Below, one piece after another: positions 1-9,404 of a DNA stretch of 64,000 nucleotides. The stretch comes from Acidobacteriota bacterium (GTDB lineage Bacteria; Acidobacteriota; Terriglobia; Acidiferrales; UBA7541): NCBI GenBank assembly GCA_003225295.1, contig QHYZ01000056.1, positions 1 through 64,000 of the forward strand, written 5' to 3'. The notes beneath the pieces are model-generated. The model made no database searches, was not told the origin of the DNA, and was given only the letters and a program-made list of their open reading frames with translations. Both the position numbers and the translations under genes were made by a program. The stretch's first letter is position 1, and each line of letters starts with the position of its first letter.

Positions 1-1
1 T

Positions 2-277
2 TTCTACGCCAGCTCGAAGACTTGCAGCGAGTGCGGCTACGTAATGGAAGTCCTGCCGCTGAGCGTGCGGGAGTGGACGTGCCCGGCGTGCCAAACCACG
101 CACGACCGCGACGTGAACGCAGCGATCAACCTGAAACAAAATACCGTGGGCTACACGGGAATCAACGCCTGGGGACAGGGAGGCTCTGGCTTGGCTGGCA
201 CAGCAAGTGAAACCGGCCTGGTCGAACCAGGAACTTTGCCGTGGGTGAATACTCATTTTCACTCACAAGAAAGATAG
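2..277 (+). CDS. tnpB: TnpB (IS200/IS605 OrfB) C-terminal fragment, cut by left window edge
   Basis: Only the last 91 residues are in the window. They hold a zinc ribbon of the OrfB_Zn_ribbon type: CSECGY, then CPAC about 20 residues later. This is followed by HDRDVNAAINL, which carries the last RuvC-like aspartate of TnpB and IS1341-type proteins. In the family this is an RNA-guided DNA nuclease encoded in IS200/IS605 and IS607 elements, and its guide (omega) RNA usually overlaps the 3' end of the gene. The tail after the zinc ribbon is long (about 45 residues) and runs into the hairpins at 217-231 and 241-266, so the C-terminus overlaps the presumed transposon right end. Whether the gene is intact upstream cannot be seen. 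The zinc-ribbon/DRD signature makes the family assignment firm. Confidence 0.85.
   Translation, partial: FYASSKTCSECGYVMEVLPLSVREWTCPACQTTHDRDVNAAINLKQNTVGYTGINAWGQGGSGLAGTASETGLVEPGTLPWVNTHFHSQER
217..231 (+). repeat. Small hairpin inside the tnpB tail
   Basis: This is a perfect 6-bp stem, CCTGGT paired with ACCAGG, around a CGA loop. It lies in the last 60 nt of tnpB, where the guide-RNA scaffold of TnpB systems is normally encoded, so it could be part of an omega RNA. That role is inferred from position only. Confidence 0.4.
241..266 (+). repeat. Hairpin at presumed IS right end
   Basis: GTGGGTGAA (241-249) pairs with TTCACTCAC (258-266), giving a 9-bp stem with one G.T wobble and an 8-nt loop. 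It overlaps the end of tnpB. Its position fits the subterminal imperfect hairpin of an IS200/IS605 right end. It lies 20 bp before the ATG of the next gene. Confidence 0.45.
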
Positions 278-285
278 CAGCAGGT

Positions 286-2844
286 ATGGCAAATCTTTGG
301 CAAGACTTGCGATTCGCATTACGCATACTGCGGAAAAACTCCGGCCTCACCGTGATTGCCACCCTGACTCTTGCGCTGGGGATTGGAGCCAATACCGCGA
401 TCTTCAGTGTCCTTGACGCGGTCCTTCTGCGCTCGCTCCCCGTTCCGCATCCCGAAGAACTGGTCGCTCTTTCGGACCCAGACGAGCATGGTTCCAGCTT
501 CGGAAGTGAGAGCGGCGACCGCGGGCTCCTCGCCTACTCCGAGTTTGAGTACTTCCGAGATCACAACGAGGTCTTCTCTCGAATCTTCGCCGCCGACAGC
601 AGTCTTCCCCAATTGGAAGTCACCATCGCTGATTCCTCGTCCAAGACAGGAGCACAAAAGGAATCCGCTCGCGTCCGTCTTGTCAGCGGAGATTACTTCG
701 CCACCCTTGGAGTCACTCCCGCTGCTGGCAGGTTTTTCACCCGCGAAGTAGACCGCGCCAGGGGCGGCTCGCCGATCGCGGTTCTCAGCTACGGCTTCTG
801 GAAGCAACGCTTCGGGCTTGACCCGTTGACGCTTGGCAAGACCATACAGATTCGCCAAACGTCATTCCAAATTGTAGGTGTCACTCCGCCGGGATTCTTT
901 GGAGAGACCGTCGGAGCGTTCCCCGATCTTTGGATCCCTATGATGATGCAGGACTCCGTCTACCCGGGACGCGATCTCCTCACTGCGGCGAAAGACCTGA
1001 CCAACGTGCACATGTGGCTTCAGGTCATGGCGCGATTGAAGCCCGGGGTCACGCCAGAACAAGCCAAGGCCAGCGTCAATGTTGCGTTCCAGGCCCTCCT
1101 GGAATCCAAGGTTGGCGCCTCGATCTCAGCGGATGAGCGCCGTCAAGCTCTTGATCAGCGCATCAATTTGCAGCGAGCAGCGCAAGGTTCTTCCGCGCTC
1201 CGCGCGCATTTTGGTCAGCCGCTAAAAGTCTTGATGGCCCTGGTAGGACTCGTGCTTCTTATCGCCTGCGTCAACGTTGCGAACCTCCTGCTCGCTCGCG
1301 GCGCAGCACGGCAAAGAGAATTCGCCATGCGCATTGCCATCGGCGCGGGCCGCGGGCGGCTGATCAGGCAATTGCTGACGGAGAGCCTGCTTCTCGCCAT
1401 ATCGGGCGCCGCTGCGGGTTTGCTGCTCGCGCGCTGGGCCGACGCGCTTCTGCTGCGTATGGTTTCCGGCGCCTTGTCCAGCCCTCGAAGCATGGACCTC
1501 CATCTACAGCCCGACGCGCGCATGCTCGGCTTCACTCTGGGCATGACGCTGCTCACCACCATCCTTTTTGGATTGATTCCTTCATGGTACTCGACGCGCC
1601 TTGATCTCACGCCGGTCCTGAAGTCCACTCCAACCGGTGCGTCAAGCGAGGCGTCCCACCGTCGCTTTCCTGCAGGAAAAATCCTGATCGTCACCCAGGT
1701 AGCCGTTTCCGTGATTCTCCTTGTTTCCGCCGGGCTTTTTGTCCGCAGCCTCTCCAAACTCGGCGAGGTAAAACTTGGCTACAGCCGCGAGAACCTGATT
1801 CTCTTCCGAGTCGATGCTGCCCCCGGAGGCTACCGAGGCGCGGCGATCCCCCGGTTTCAACTCGACTTGCTCGCCAGGATTTCCGCCATCCCCGGTTTGC
1901 GCGGCGCCACGGTCTCCAAAAACGGCCTCTTCAGCCACTCGGAATCGGGAGATCCGGTTGCCGTCGAAGGGTACACTCCCAAGCCCGATGAGGAAATGAA
2001 TTCACGCATGGATCATGTCGGCCCGGGCTATTTCTCCACGCTCGGAATTCCCATCTTAATGGGGCGGGAAATTGAAGCACAGGACACTGCTGCCAGCATT
2101 CGCGCCGCGGTCGTGAACCAGACCTTCGCGCTCCGCTTTTTCCCCAACGCCAATCCCATCGGCAAGCACGTGAGCGATACGTATTCCGGCAACCTCGCCG
2201 AGATGGTCGTCGTGGGTGTCGCCGCAGACGCCAAGTACAACAACTTGCGCGAGAAGGCTGTGCCTCGCATCTACGCTCCACTGGCCAATCCCATGTGGGA
2301 AAATCCTGCTGCCGTCTATGAAGTGCGCACTTATGGCGATACCCAAGCTGTAGCTGTCGCGCTTCGCCAAGTTGTCCGGGAAACAGCTCCGACGCTCCCC
2401 CCCATCGAAATCCACACCATGTCGGAACTAGTTGACGACTCGCTCGAAACCGACCGCTTCATCGAGCGACTCGCAAGCGCTTTCAGCTTGCTGGCTCTTC
2501 TTCTCGCCGCCATTGGCCTCTACGGCCTGATGGCCTACTCGGTGGCTCGCCGGACGAGAGACTTCGGAATTCGCCTGGCCCTGGGCGCGGAGCCGGGAAA
2601 TGTTCTTTGGCAGGTGTTGCGCGAGACGCTGGTGCTCGTACTGCTCGGAATCTCCATAGGCGTGCCTTTGGCGCTGGGCGGGACTCATCTGGTACGTAGC
2701 ATGCTATTTGGGCTAGGTTTCGCGGACCCCGTCGCAATTCTGCTCGCGGCAACTCTGCTGACTATTGTTGCTGCGCTTGCCGGTTTTCTGCCAGCCTGGC
2801 GTGCTTCTCAGGTGGACCCCATGGTCGCGCTACGATACGAGTAA
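286..2844 (+). CDS. ADOP-family permease (duplicated MacB/FtsX-like ABC permease)
   Basis: The protein has 852 residues and the two-fold architecture of acidobacterial duplicated orphan permeases (TIGR03434). A first transmembrane helix and MacB periplasmic-core domain fill residues about 20-270, and a first FtsX-like permease unit lies near 315-430 (GLVLLIACVNVANLL, then REFAMRIAIGAGRGRLIRQLL). A second core domain spans about 480-700, and a second FtsX unit sits at the C-terminus (FGIRLALGAEPGNVLWQVL). The conserved opening LRFALRILRKNSGLT supports the ATG at 286 over an in-frame GTG at 241 that lies inside the IS end. These proteins are thought to act in membrane transport or efflux with a separate ATPase, but no ATPase gene adjoins it here. 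The upstream IS may have displaced its native promoter. Confidence 0.9.
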   Translation: MANLWQDLRFALRILRKNSGLTVIATLTLALGIGANTAIFSVLDAVLLRSLPVPHPEELVALSDPDEHGSSFGSESGDRGLLAYSEFEYFRDHNEVFSRIFAADSSLPQLEVTIADSSSKTGAQKESARVRLVSGDYFATLGVTPAAGRFFTREVDRARGGSPIAVLSYGFWKQRFGLDPLTLGKTIQIRQTSFQIVGVTPPGFFGETVGAFPDLWIPMMMQDSVYPGRDLLTAAKDLTNVHMWLQVMARLKPGVTPEQAKASVNVAFQALLESKVGASISADERRQALDQRINLQRAAQGSSALRAHFGQPLKVLMALVGLVLLIACVNVANLLLARGAARQREFAMRIAIGAGRGRLIRQLLTESLLLAISGAAAGLLLARWADALLLRMVSGALSSPRSMDLHLQPDARMLGFTLGMTLLTTILFGLIPSWYSTRLDLTPVLKSTPTGASSEASHRRFPAGKILIVTQVAVSVILLVSAGLFVRSLSKLGEVKLGYSRENLILFRVDAAPGGYRGAAIPRFQLDLLARISAIPGLRGATVSKNGLFSHSESGDPVAVEGYTPKPDEEMNSRMDHVGPGYFSTLGIPILMGREIEAQDTAASIRAAVVNQTFALRFFPNANPIGKHVSDTYSGNLAEMVVVGVAADAKYNNLREKAVPRIYAPLANPMWENPAAVYEVRTYGDTQAVAVALRQVVRETAPTLPPIEIHTMSELVDDSLETDRFIERLASAFSLLALLLAAIGLYGLMAYSVARRTRDFGIRLALGAEPGNVLWQVLRETLVLVLLGISIGVPLALGGTHLVRSMLFGLGFADPVAILLAATLLTIVAALAGFLPAWRASQVDPMVALRYE

Positions 2845-3222
2845 ATCATGGCTCTGGAGAGAGCCACACGAAGGATAAAAGTGGTGCCCGCATCTCGGTC
2901 TTGTCGTATCACCTTTGATTCTTGCACAAGTATGCCAATAGTCTGATAGACAGCTCGTCCGAGAGCTGGGGTGCAGTTTCTTATTGTCCAAATAGCTGTT
3001 CGAAAATTTCCTTCATGCCAGTTATCCGCCCGCGGCAGCGGCGTGCTGACTCGCAACAACTCCCGGTGGAGGAAGTGGAGCGCTGTTGAAAGTTGTTCGC
3101 GTTCCGGAACTCCGTTTTCTGGACCTCGACGGGCGAGTCGAGCTTGCCGGTCACGGGTAGCAGCAAAGAACATAATGAGCGCGCGTGCGTGAAAGCGAGC
3201 GAAAGGGAGCCGGTGCGGACGG
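2845..3222. other. Intergenic stretch, no gene recognised
   Basis: The 378 bp lie between convergent genes. Two 6-bp hairpins are visible: CAGCTC/GAGCTG at 2951-2968 and CTCGAC/GTCGAG at 3125-3142. Neither has a downstream T-run convincing enough to call a terminator. Short open frames on both strands look like GC-driven shadows. Confidence 0.5.
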
Positions 3223-5334
3223 TTACGGCACGAGCATGACGGGGGCCTGCCAAAACGCGCCCTTCTGTCCGGTTGGGTCTAACACGGTCACCTGGCAGTC
3301 ATACTTGCCTGGCGCAAGCTGACTGAGAGCAATGCTGAAGCTGAGAGGCATCGTTTTCAGCCGATTATTCAGCCCACCCGTCACTTCAATCGGTTGCGTT
3401 TCGAACGCTTTCGTCTGAGCGCGGTAGAAACCCACAAATGCGATTAGCGGCTGAACGCTTGGTGCGCCCTGCTCGTACGCTTGAAGATAGACATACATGT
3501 CCCGGCTTTTGCTGAACACCCGAGTTACGCTGGGAATCAATTTCTGACCATTCTGGACCAACGGGTTGACCGCCTCTTCTTTGTCTTTATCCTTATTCTT
3601 TGCCGCGTTATAGAGCGCCTCCTTGAGGTCGATGCGCTGGCTGCCCAGTACCACGGAGCTGATGGGAATTCTCTTTTCCTCTTTGTTCAGGTTGGGAATG
3701 ACAAAACTGGTTTGATAAGTCCCGATTCTCCCGGTTTCGGCATCCCGGGCAAGAAACTTGATCGTATATTTCCCGGGGAGAAGCGTGAACCCAGTGTCGT
3801 ATTCAATCGGCCGCTTGGATAATTCGAATGCCGTGCGATCGCTCAGCTTGATATTCACCTTGTCGCGCACATTGGTAACCGTCATGCCTCCGTAGTCGTC
3901 TTTGATCTCACCGATGAAATCGATGAGGGTGCGTTCGGCGCCGCCACGCTTGGCAATGGCAAGTTCCCGTCCTGGGATCTTCACAACGATGGGGACGAAA
4001 TATTCGGCCCGATTCAACTGGAAGTAATCTATTTCCATCGCGATGGTGAGTTCCGTAATCGGGTCGTCCAGCATCAGCGCATCTTCAAGTTGCCGTTCTT
4101 TATCGGCAGCGGTGAATTTGCTGAACTGTTTCGCGGCGTAATAGCCCTGGCGATAATCCAGATTGGCGGACAAGTTCGAGTTCAACGAGATTTTGATGCG
4201 CCGGAATTTTCCGTCTTGAGCCGCATTGCTGGTGTAATACCCCAGGATGTAGTAGCTCGAAACGGTTTGCTGGGCCTCGACGATTCCCCTGGTCAGGTCG
4301 TTATAGTCGAGCAGAGCCTTTCCGCCGGTATCCCCGGCGAGCGCATAAAGCGTGTCCTGCGACTGCTGAAAGTTCGTTGTTACCGCCAGTGCCGAGGCTC
4401 CGGAATACATCCCCATGTTGCCCGGCGAACCTTTCGTGGCGTCTCCCAGGGGGGCTTGGGCCACCAAACCGCGCGCGTCGATGGGCCAAAACGACACACC
4501 GGCACGGATGGCGGCGTCGATCGTAGCGTGGAGTTGCGCCTGGTTGTCTGCGCCATTCAGCCTCAGACCGCTGGCGAAGTAGACCAGCGACTTCTTCTCG
4601 CTGAGCTGCCCCAACATTTTGGCGGCAGTTTCGAGCGCCGCCAACTGGCGGTCGGTGTTGAAGATGTTGAACTCGCTGTCGTCCTGACCGAAAGCTGCTC
4701 CGGTATCGGAAGTGCTGGCGTCGTCTGTGGATTCATCCGATCCTTGGCCTTCTCCTACAATCAACGTTGCGATGACGCTCAACAGCCGGTTACGGTCACC
4801 GGTGAAATCGAGAAGTACGTCGACAGCGCCGCCCGAATATCTAAGGATGGAGACCAGATCCGCTGATGTCATCTGCGTCCTGATGAATTTCTGCGCCGCG
4901 GCCAGCGCACGTAACTGGTCCGAAGGCGGCATGGCACTCATGTCGAAGTACAGCGCCAACAGACGGCGGTCTTTGTATCGAATGTTCCCAGGCGTCTCGG
5001 GCGAAATTCGAGTCCTCGGAAGGTCATGGTAGATCTTGATATCTTCAGGCTTGGATGGAGCGGCGGGCGCGGCGCTCTGAGCCTCCGGCAGTTCCTGGTG
5101 TTCGCAGAAACGGATTGCCTGCGGCACGCCGTTCTCGGCCACAGTGAAATCCTTCGCCGTCAAGCCCTCAATGGGGTTCCCTTTCTTGTCCTTGACCACC
5201 ACCGTCTCGACGACTAACTGAGTGCTAACGGCGATCTTAGCCGTCCCTTTACCTTCAGGCGGAGTGTTCTGCCCGGTCTGCTGCGGAGCGGCAGCCAGCG
5301 TCCATAACAACAATGCGGCAATGACACCTCGCAT
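3223..5334 (-). CDS. VWFA-related acidobacterial secreted protein (TIGR03436 type)
   Basis: The protein has 703 residues, with a signal peptide at about 1-17 (MRGVIAALLLWTLAAA). An N-terminal beta domain follows, with the family phrase VVVKDKKGNPIEGLTAKDFTVAENG. A von Willebrand factor A-like fold spans about 120-340 (LLALYFDMSAMPPSDQLRAL; later KSLVYFASGLR). The canonical DxSxS MIDAS motif appears only as DMSAM, so metal binding may be altered. The long C-terminal half is beta-rich and not assigned. The start is 3 bp after the stop of the receptor gene upstream, and its GAGG ribosome site lies inside that gene's end, so translation is probably coupled. This is the last gene of the minus-strand run beginning with blaI. 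Export to the periplasm or cell surface is expected; no precise function is known for the family. Confidence 0.87.
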   Translation of the reverse strand: MRGVIAALLLWTLAAAPQQTGQNTPPEGKGTAKIAVSTQLVVETVVVKDKKGNPIEGLTAKDFTVAENGVPQAIRFCEHQELPEAQSAAPAAPSKPEDIKIYHDLPRTRISPETPGNIRYKDRRLLALYFDMSAMPPSDQLRALAAAQKFIRTQMTSADLVSILRYSGGAVDVLLDFTGDRNRLLSVIATLIVGEGQGSDESTDDASTSDTGAAFGQDDSEFNIFNTDRQLAALETAAKMLGQLSEKKSLVYFASGLRLNGADNQAQLHATIDAAIRAGVSFWPIDARGLVAQAPLGDATKGSPGNMGMYSGASALAVTTNFQQSQDTLYALAGDTGGKALLDYNDLTRGIVEAQQTVSSYYILGYYTSNAAQDGKFRRIKISLNSNLSANLDYRQGYYAAKQFSKFTAADKERQLEDALMLDDPITELTIAMEIDYFQLNRAEYFVPIVVKIPGRELAIAKRGGAERTLIDFIGEIKDDYGGMTVTNVRDKVNIKLSDRTAFELSKRPIEYDTGFTLLPGKYTIKFLARDAETGRIGTYQTSFVIPNLNKEEKRIPISSVVLGSQRIDLKEALYNAAKNKDKDKEEAVNPLVQNGQKLIPSVTRVFSKSRDMYVYLQAYEQGAPSVQPLIAFVGFYRAQTKAFETQPIEVTGGLNNRLKTMPLSFSIALSQLAPGKYDCQVTVLDPTGQKGAFWQAPVMLVP

Positions 5335-5337
5335 GGT

Positions 5338-8300
5338 TCAGAACCTCAAGCGCAGTGTGGTTTCGAGGCTGCGCATGGAATTGGCCGTCGCTGGCAATCC
5401 AAATTGCGTGCTGTTAACGGTCGCATTCCAACTGGTAAAAGTGACATGGTTCAGAAGGTTGGTGGAGTCCATCCGCAAATCGAGATTGAATCGACCATCC
5501 AAACGGAAGGTGCGCGCGATCGCAGCATTCAAGGTGAATTGAGCAGGGCCGATGATCGAGTTTCTTCCCGCGCTTCCCCATTGGCCCGGGAGAGGAGCCG
5601 TGTAAGCCGCCGGATTCAAGAACAAACCCGATGGGGCCGTGTAAATTGGCGCGCCCGTGTAGTCTGGCCGGATGCTTCCGGTTACCCCCGTACCCGGCAC
5701 CGCTGCAAGATAGATGGGTGTCTCGGGAAGACCGCTGCCGACTGCGATCTGGGTGAGGAAGGTCCACTCTTTGAAGAGCATCCCCTTCCAGCCGTTCAAC
5801 AGCGTTTTTCCTCCGAGTCCCAAGCCCGTGGTGTACTGCAGCTGGGTGTTCAGAAGGTGGCGCTGATCGAAAGTCGAAAGCCCCCGTTCGGCTCTCAAAT
5901 CAAGCCAGTTCTGCGCGATGGTAGGGGAGTTCTGGCTGGCGCTGTGGCTTGTTCCACCCAACACCACGGTAGCGGGACCAGACGAACTCGGCTGCGTGAT
6001 TTGTGTGGCGGCAAGAGCTCCCTGGCCTCCCAGGGCCGAATCATCATCGATGGATTTCGAAAAAGTGTACTGCAAGGTGGCCGTAAGACCATTACGCAAC
6101 CGTCGGCGTAGCTGAATTTGGCCAGCTTCGCGGGTCGAATTGCCATGCGAGGCGAGGTAAGCAAATCCGATGGGACAGCTTGGGCACGGATTCGATGCCC
6201 CGATCGGAACAGTATTGGGCAGGAATTCCTGAACTCCCCGCGTCCCTTTGATGCCCAGATATGTTGCGGACAGTTGCAGCGCGCCGGGCAGGTCGCGTTG
6301 TATAGAGAACTGCCAGTTTTGCGAATAACCGACACGAAAATTCGGGTCGACTGCGAAGGTGTTCGGCGTGACTGAGGAACAAGTGTTGAATCCATTGGCC
6401 ACCGTGAGCGGGCATGTCGGGCCGTTTTCGACGCTCAGACTCTTCGAGAGCGGCGCCTGCTGCGCCATTTGTAGAGAGATCGTTTGATAAACGGAAGTGT
6501 CAGAGTAGATTCCATACCCCGCGCGAACTAAAAGTGAGGACCCCGAGATCGGACGCCAAGCGATTCCGACACGCGGCTCAATAAGGCGCTTGTCGGTATG
6601 AATGAGAGAATCTGGGTATCTTTGGCCCGTCAGCGGCCCAACCGGATCGGTTGCTACAACCGGCGCTGCCGCCGCGAAATTCCGGGCGATGTCCAAATTT
6701 ACCAAGCGGCCATACAATTCCGTAATGGGTGCACCGTATTCCCATCGGATTCCCGCGTTTAGCGTGAATTGCGGACTCATTCTCCAATCATCCGTGAGGT
6801 AGGCGTCGTAAACGGATTCGCGAAAGTATTTATCAGCGTTGCCGAAAGCGATTGAACTGGTGTCCGGAATTCCCAGCAGAAAGTCGGCAAAATCCGAGCC
6901 ACCTACCCCAACGCCATTGGCGCTTCCCTGAGTAGCCGCGCCCGTGAAAGTAAACGTGCCTCGCGGATCTTGTTGAGACAGGTAATTGAACTGCTGTCTC
7001 CGGAAATCACCACCAAACCGGAAGTTGTGACGGTTGAAATTCCGTAGCATGGAATAGGACAACGCGCTGGTCTGGTTGCGATCGAATGCGCTCTGAGCAT
7101 CGGACAATGCTGCCACACCGCTCGAGAAGGCGAGGCTCGGCGGCCCCCAGTTCATTGGATCTTGGCTATTGCCGGCTATTCCCGCTTCTCCGGAAACATT
7201 TTCGCGATTGGCCCAGTATGGCTTGATCCGCGTAGACAACCGGCTAAACCGGTACCCCAGATTCAGGAAAAGCTCTTGGTTGAAGCGGTGCGACCAATGA
7301 ATGCCGGTATTGATGCCCAGCATATCCGTCGCATCCAGAAAGTCGAACAGGTTTGGGCTGTCTGTTCGCGTGCTCAGGAATGCAAAGTCGCCATAGAGTT
7401 GATTCTTGCGGTTGAGTGTCTTATCGAACCGTGATTCGAAAGCATCTTGATGCTTGTTGCTGATGATTGGAATTTGGTAGTTGTACCGAGGATTCCCGGC
7501 GACGTTTGGCAACGGATAGAAATTCAACAAAGCTTGCGCTTGGGGGCTGATGTGGCTCTGTGGAATCGTGTTTCCGGGAAACGGCAATCCCGTTGCCGGA
7601 TCGAACACTGGATTCAACGCCTGTGAGAAATCTCCGTCGCGTTCGGCCAAATTCGGCACCAGTGCGGACTGCGTGGTGGCATCGCGGTCTCGCGTCCATT
7701 GGTAGCCCACAAAAAAGTTAGGACCGTGCTGGAACAAATGGGGAATTCTCAGCGGCCCGCCCAACGTCAGCACACCCGTCACTCGGTTGTAACTGGCCTT
7801 GGGTGTGTTTTGCCCACTCAAGGAAAAAGGCCGGGCATCCAACCCCGCGTTGTCCAGGATCATGCCGATTCCGCCGTTATACAGCCCTTTCGCGCCGCTG
7901 CGATTATTGCCAAACGCCGCAAATTGCGCGAACGGTGAAGCAGCTCCGTTATTTACACTGCCATTGATGAGCAGGCCGTCGGAGGCGAGTTGGTTGAGAT
8001 CCTCTTGGGATGTCTTGATCTCAGGATCCTTGTTGTCCTGCGGTGTTGTTTGTTCGCTCTTGGCCTGTGGAGCCGCAACGCCGGCGGGAGAAACTGCCGA
8101 CGTGATCTCGGCCTTGACTTGGTCGAGTGGCAGCATCTTCAATTCCCATTTCGCGGCAGGCGCGTCCGGCGCAATCGCCACATCCTGTTTGATCGTCGAA
8201 AAGCCCGTCATCTTGACTTCAATTGTCCACGCTCCGTCTATCAAGTCAGGAAACGAATAGAGGCCTTGTTGGTCGGTGATGGTGCTCAATTCTTTGCTGC

Positions 8301-8451
8301 CCTGAGTGGCCGTTACCGTTGCTCCTGGAACCGGTAAGCCGCCGAAGGTGACCTGCCCGTGGTATTCCGAAGCTGCTAGCACGCTGGCGTTGGCCAGCCA
8401 CGCCATGGCGCAGAAAAGACGGAGGTAGTTGTTAATCTGCGGCCATAACAT
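5338..8451 (-). CDS. Oar-like TonB-dependent receptor with carboxypeptidase-regulatory domain
   Basis: The protein has 1037 residues. A signal sequence at about 1-27 is followed by a CarboxypepD_reg-like beta-sandwich near 28-105 (VTFGGLPVPGATVTATQG, then TITDQQGLYSFPDL). A proline-rich linker and a poorly conserved plug region follow at about 150-230. The large beta-barrel begins near 235 with LTLGGPLRIPHLFQHG and ends in LETTLRLRF, a typical aromatic outer-membrane C-terminus. Family members import bulky substrates across the outer membrane or act in surface protein handling. An alternative start is the internal Met16. The gene sits 18 bp downstream of a TIGR03435 gene and 3 bp upstream of the VWFA gene. 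Its first codons lie at the edge of the 142-bp repeat also found at 9405-9546, so the 5' end may have been remodelled by duplication. Confidence 0.88.
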   Translation of the reverse strand: MLWPQINNYLRLFCAMAWLANASVLAASEYHGQVTFGGLPVPGATVTATQGSKELSTITDQQGLYSFPDLIDGAWTIEVKMTGFSTIKQDVAIAPDAPAAKWELKMLPLDQVKAEITSAVSPAGVAAPQAKSEQTTPQDNKDPEIKTSQEDLNQLASDGLLINGSVNNGAASPFAQFAAFGNNRSGAKGLYNGGIGMILDNAGLDARPFSLSGQNTPKASYNRVTGVLTLGGPLRIPHLFQHGPNFFVGYQWTRDRDATTQSALVPNLAERDGDFSQALNPVFDPATGLPFPGNTIPQSHISPQAQALLNFYPLPNVAGNPRYNYQIPIISNKHQDAFESRFDKTLNRKNQLYGDFAFLSTRTDSPNLFDFLDATDMLGINTGIHWSHRFNQELFLNLGYRFSRLSTRIKPYWANRENVSGEAGIAGNSQDPMNWGPPSLAFSSGVAALSDAQSAFDRNQTSALSYSMLRNFNRHNFRFGGDFRRQQFNYLSQQDPRGTFTFTGAATQGSANGVGVGGSDFADFLLGIPDTSSIAFGNADKYFRESVYDAYLTDDWRMSPQFTLNAGIRWEYGAPITELYGRLVNLDIARNFAAAAPVVATDPVGPLTGQRYPDSLIHTDKRLIEPRVGIAWRPISGSSLLVRAGYGIYSDTSVYQTISLQMAQQAPLSKSLSVENGPTCPLTVANGFNTCSSVTPNTFAVDPNFRVGYSQNWQFSIQRDLPGALQLSATYLGIKGTRGVQEFLPNTVPIGASNPCPSCPIGFAYLASHGNSTREAGQIQLRRRLRNGLTATLQYTFSKSIDDDSALGGQGALAATQITQPSSSGPATVVLGGTSHSASQNSPTIAQNWLDLRAERGLSTFDQRHLLNTQLQYTTGLGLGGKTLLNGWKGMLFKEWTFLTQIAVGSGLPETPIYLAAVPGTGVTGSIRPDYTGAPIYTAPSGLFLNPAAYTAPLPGQWGSAGRNSIIGPAQFTLNAAIARTFRLDGRFNLDLRMDSTNLLNHVTFTSWNATVNSTQFGLPATANSMRSLETTLRLRF

Positions 8452-8585
8452 TGAATACCCCGCCCGGCGCTAATTCTCCGAAGGCCTTTCCACATGATCG
8501 ATGACCAGAACCTCCACCGGGCCTTTTTGTGGTTCCAGTCTTAGCCCAAGCTGTTCCTGAATCGCCGTGAAGATGGAAGGCCCGG
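8444..8585 (-). repeat. Direct repeat copy 1 (3' end of TIGR03435 gene plus start of receptor gene)
   Basis: These 142 bp match 9405-9546 with about five mismatches counted by eye, at an offset of 961 bp. The repeat covers the last about 115 bp of the TIGR03435 gene, the short spacer and the first few bases of the receptor gene. It is a signature of tandem duplication. Confidence 0.85.
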
Positions 8586-9387
8586 GTGGGGGAGTGTCGT
8601 CAGTCCCTTGCTGGCCAACTGTCGGAGTTCGGTTCTCATCTGGCGTCCACTGCAGTGTAAAATCATAGTTGCCTTTGAGCCCGGTCTTGTCGAGAACGGG
8701 GCGGCCCAGTTGCTGCTGTGATAACATCCGCACCAGGAACGCGATAGGAACGCCTTGACCTGTTAACAGGCCCCTTCCAAAGTGCATGATGTCCCCGTGG
8801 CCGTGGCCCTCAAGATCTTTCATTCCGTTGGGGTAGGTATCGCCGGGTTTTGCCTCCTGGACTTTGGGACCGCCCTTTGCGATGACCAGCACATACGCTG
8901 GAAGTTCTTTGCTTTCGCGATGGAGTGTCAGCTGGAAGCGGTCCACCAAGAGCGCCTGAAGCATTGGTTGCTGTTCAACACTACGTTGATCGAAGGTCAG
9001 CTTGCGCAGCTTATCGGCTACGGTACCGTCCAATTTCGCCTCAACGTTGTATGTTTCAGCGTTGAGCCACTTGGGCGCTCCTGAGATCTGGTAGTCTTCG
9101 ACACCATACGCCATTCGAATGAGCATCTGCAGTGTGATATTTTTTGCAGTGAACCCGTCCGGCCGGAAATCCCAGATGATCATACCGCCGCTACCGAACT
9201 TGCGTGGTCTGATCGAAGCGACCTCGTACACAGGCACAGTAGTTGTGTTCGAGGCCTGGAACTCAGCCCGGCTTTGCGTTGCGAGTAGGACGCCAAACAC
9301 GACCGGCACGGCAACCGCGCCCAATCCAGCCGCGCTGAGCAATAACCTTCTACTGAAATCCAGTGTGCGAGCAATACGCTCAGTCAT
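8470..9387 (-). CDS. Stand-alone TIGR03435-family protein (copy D)
   Basis: The protein has 305 residues. One N-terminal transmembrane or signal segment lies near 12-34 (LLLSAAGLGAVAVPVVFGVLL). The TIGR03435 domain runs from about 47 to the end: VYEVASIRP, then DGFTAKNITLQMLIRMAYGVEDYQISGAPKWL in outline, DRFQLTLHRESKELPAYVLV, VLDKTGLKGNYDFTLQW, and the terminal PSEN. The ATG at 9387 was preferred because residues MTERIARTLDFSRRLLL align with an internal stretch of the M56 fusion at 12293-14185. An upstream ATG at 9498 would add 37 residues overlapping the neighbouring gene. The domain is common in Acidobacteriota, its function is unknown, and the N-terminal segment places it outside the cytoplasmic membrane. 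It looks like a fusion gene that lost the protease half. Confidence 0.88.
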   Translation of the reverse strand: MTERIARTLDFSRRLLLSAAGLGAVAVPVVFGVLLATQSRAEFQASNTTTVPVYEVASIRPRKFGSGGMIIWDFRPDGFTAKNITLQMLIRMAYGVEDYQISGAPKWLNAETYNVEAKLDGTVADKLRKLTFDQRSVEQQPMLQALLVDRFQLTLHRESKELPAYVLVIAKGGPKVQEAKPGDTYPNGMKDLEGHGHGDIMHFGRGLLTGQGVPIAFLVRMLSQQQLGRPVLDKTGLKGNYDFTLQWTPDENRTPTVGQQGTDDTPPPGPSIFTAIQEQLGLRLEPQKGPVEVLVIDHVERPSEN

Positions 9388-9404
9388 GACATGGGCAATC
9401 CTTT

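Larger units (their letters stand above)
2..280 (+). mobile_element. Right part of an IS200/IS605-type insertion sequence
   Basis: The element is inferred from the tnpB tail and two hairpins close to its stop codon. Subterminal hairpins are the end signals recognised by TnpA in this family. The exact right boundary is not visible, but ADOP permease coding sequence begins at 286, so the element must end close to 280. No tnpA is visible in the window; it may lie upstream or be absent. Confidence 0.55.

Noticed and set aside
2808-3222. Short open frames between the ADOP and VWFA genes
   Set aside because: They lack ribosome sites and recognisable sequence, and one overlaps the end of the ADOP gene in antisense.
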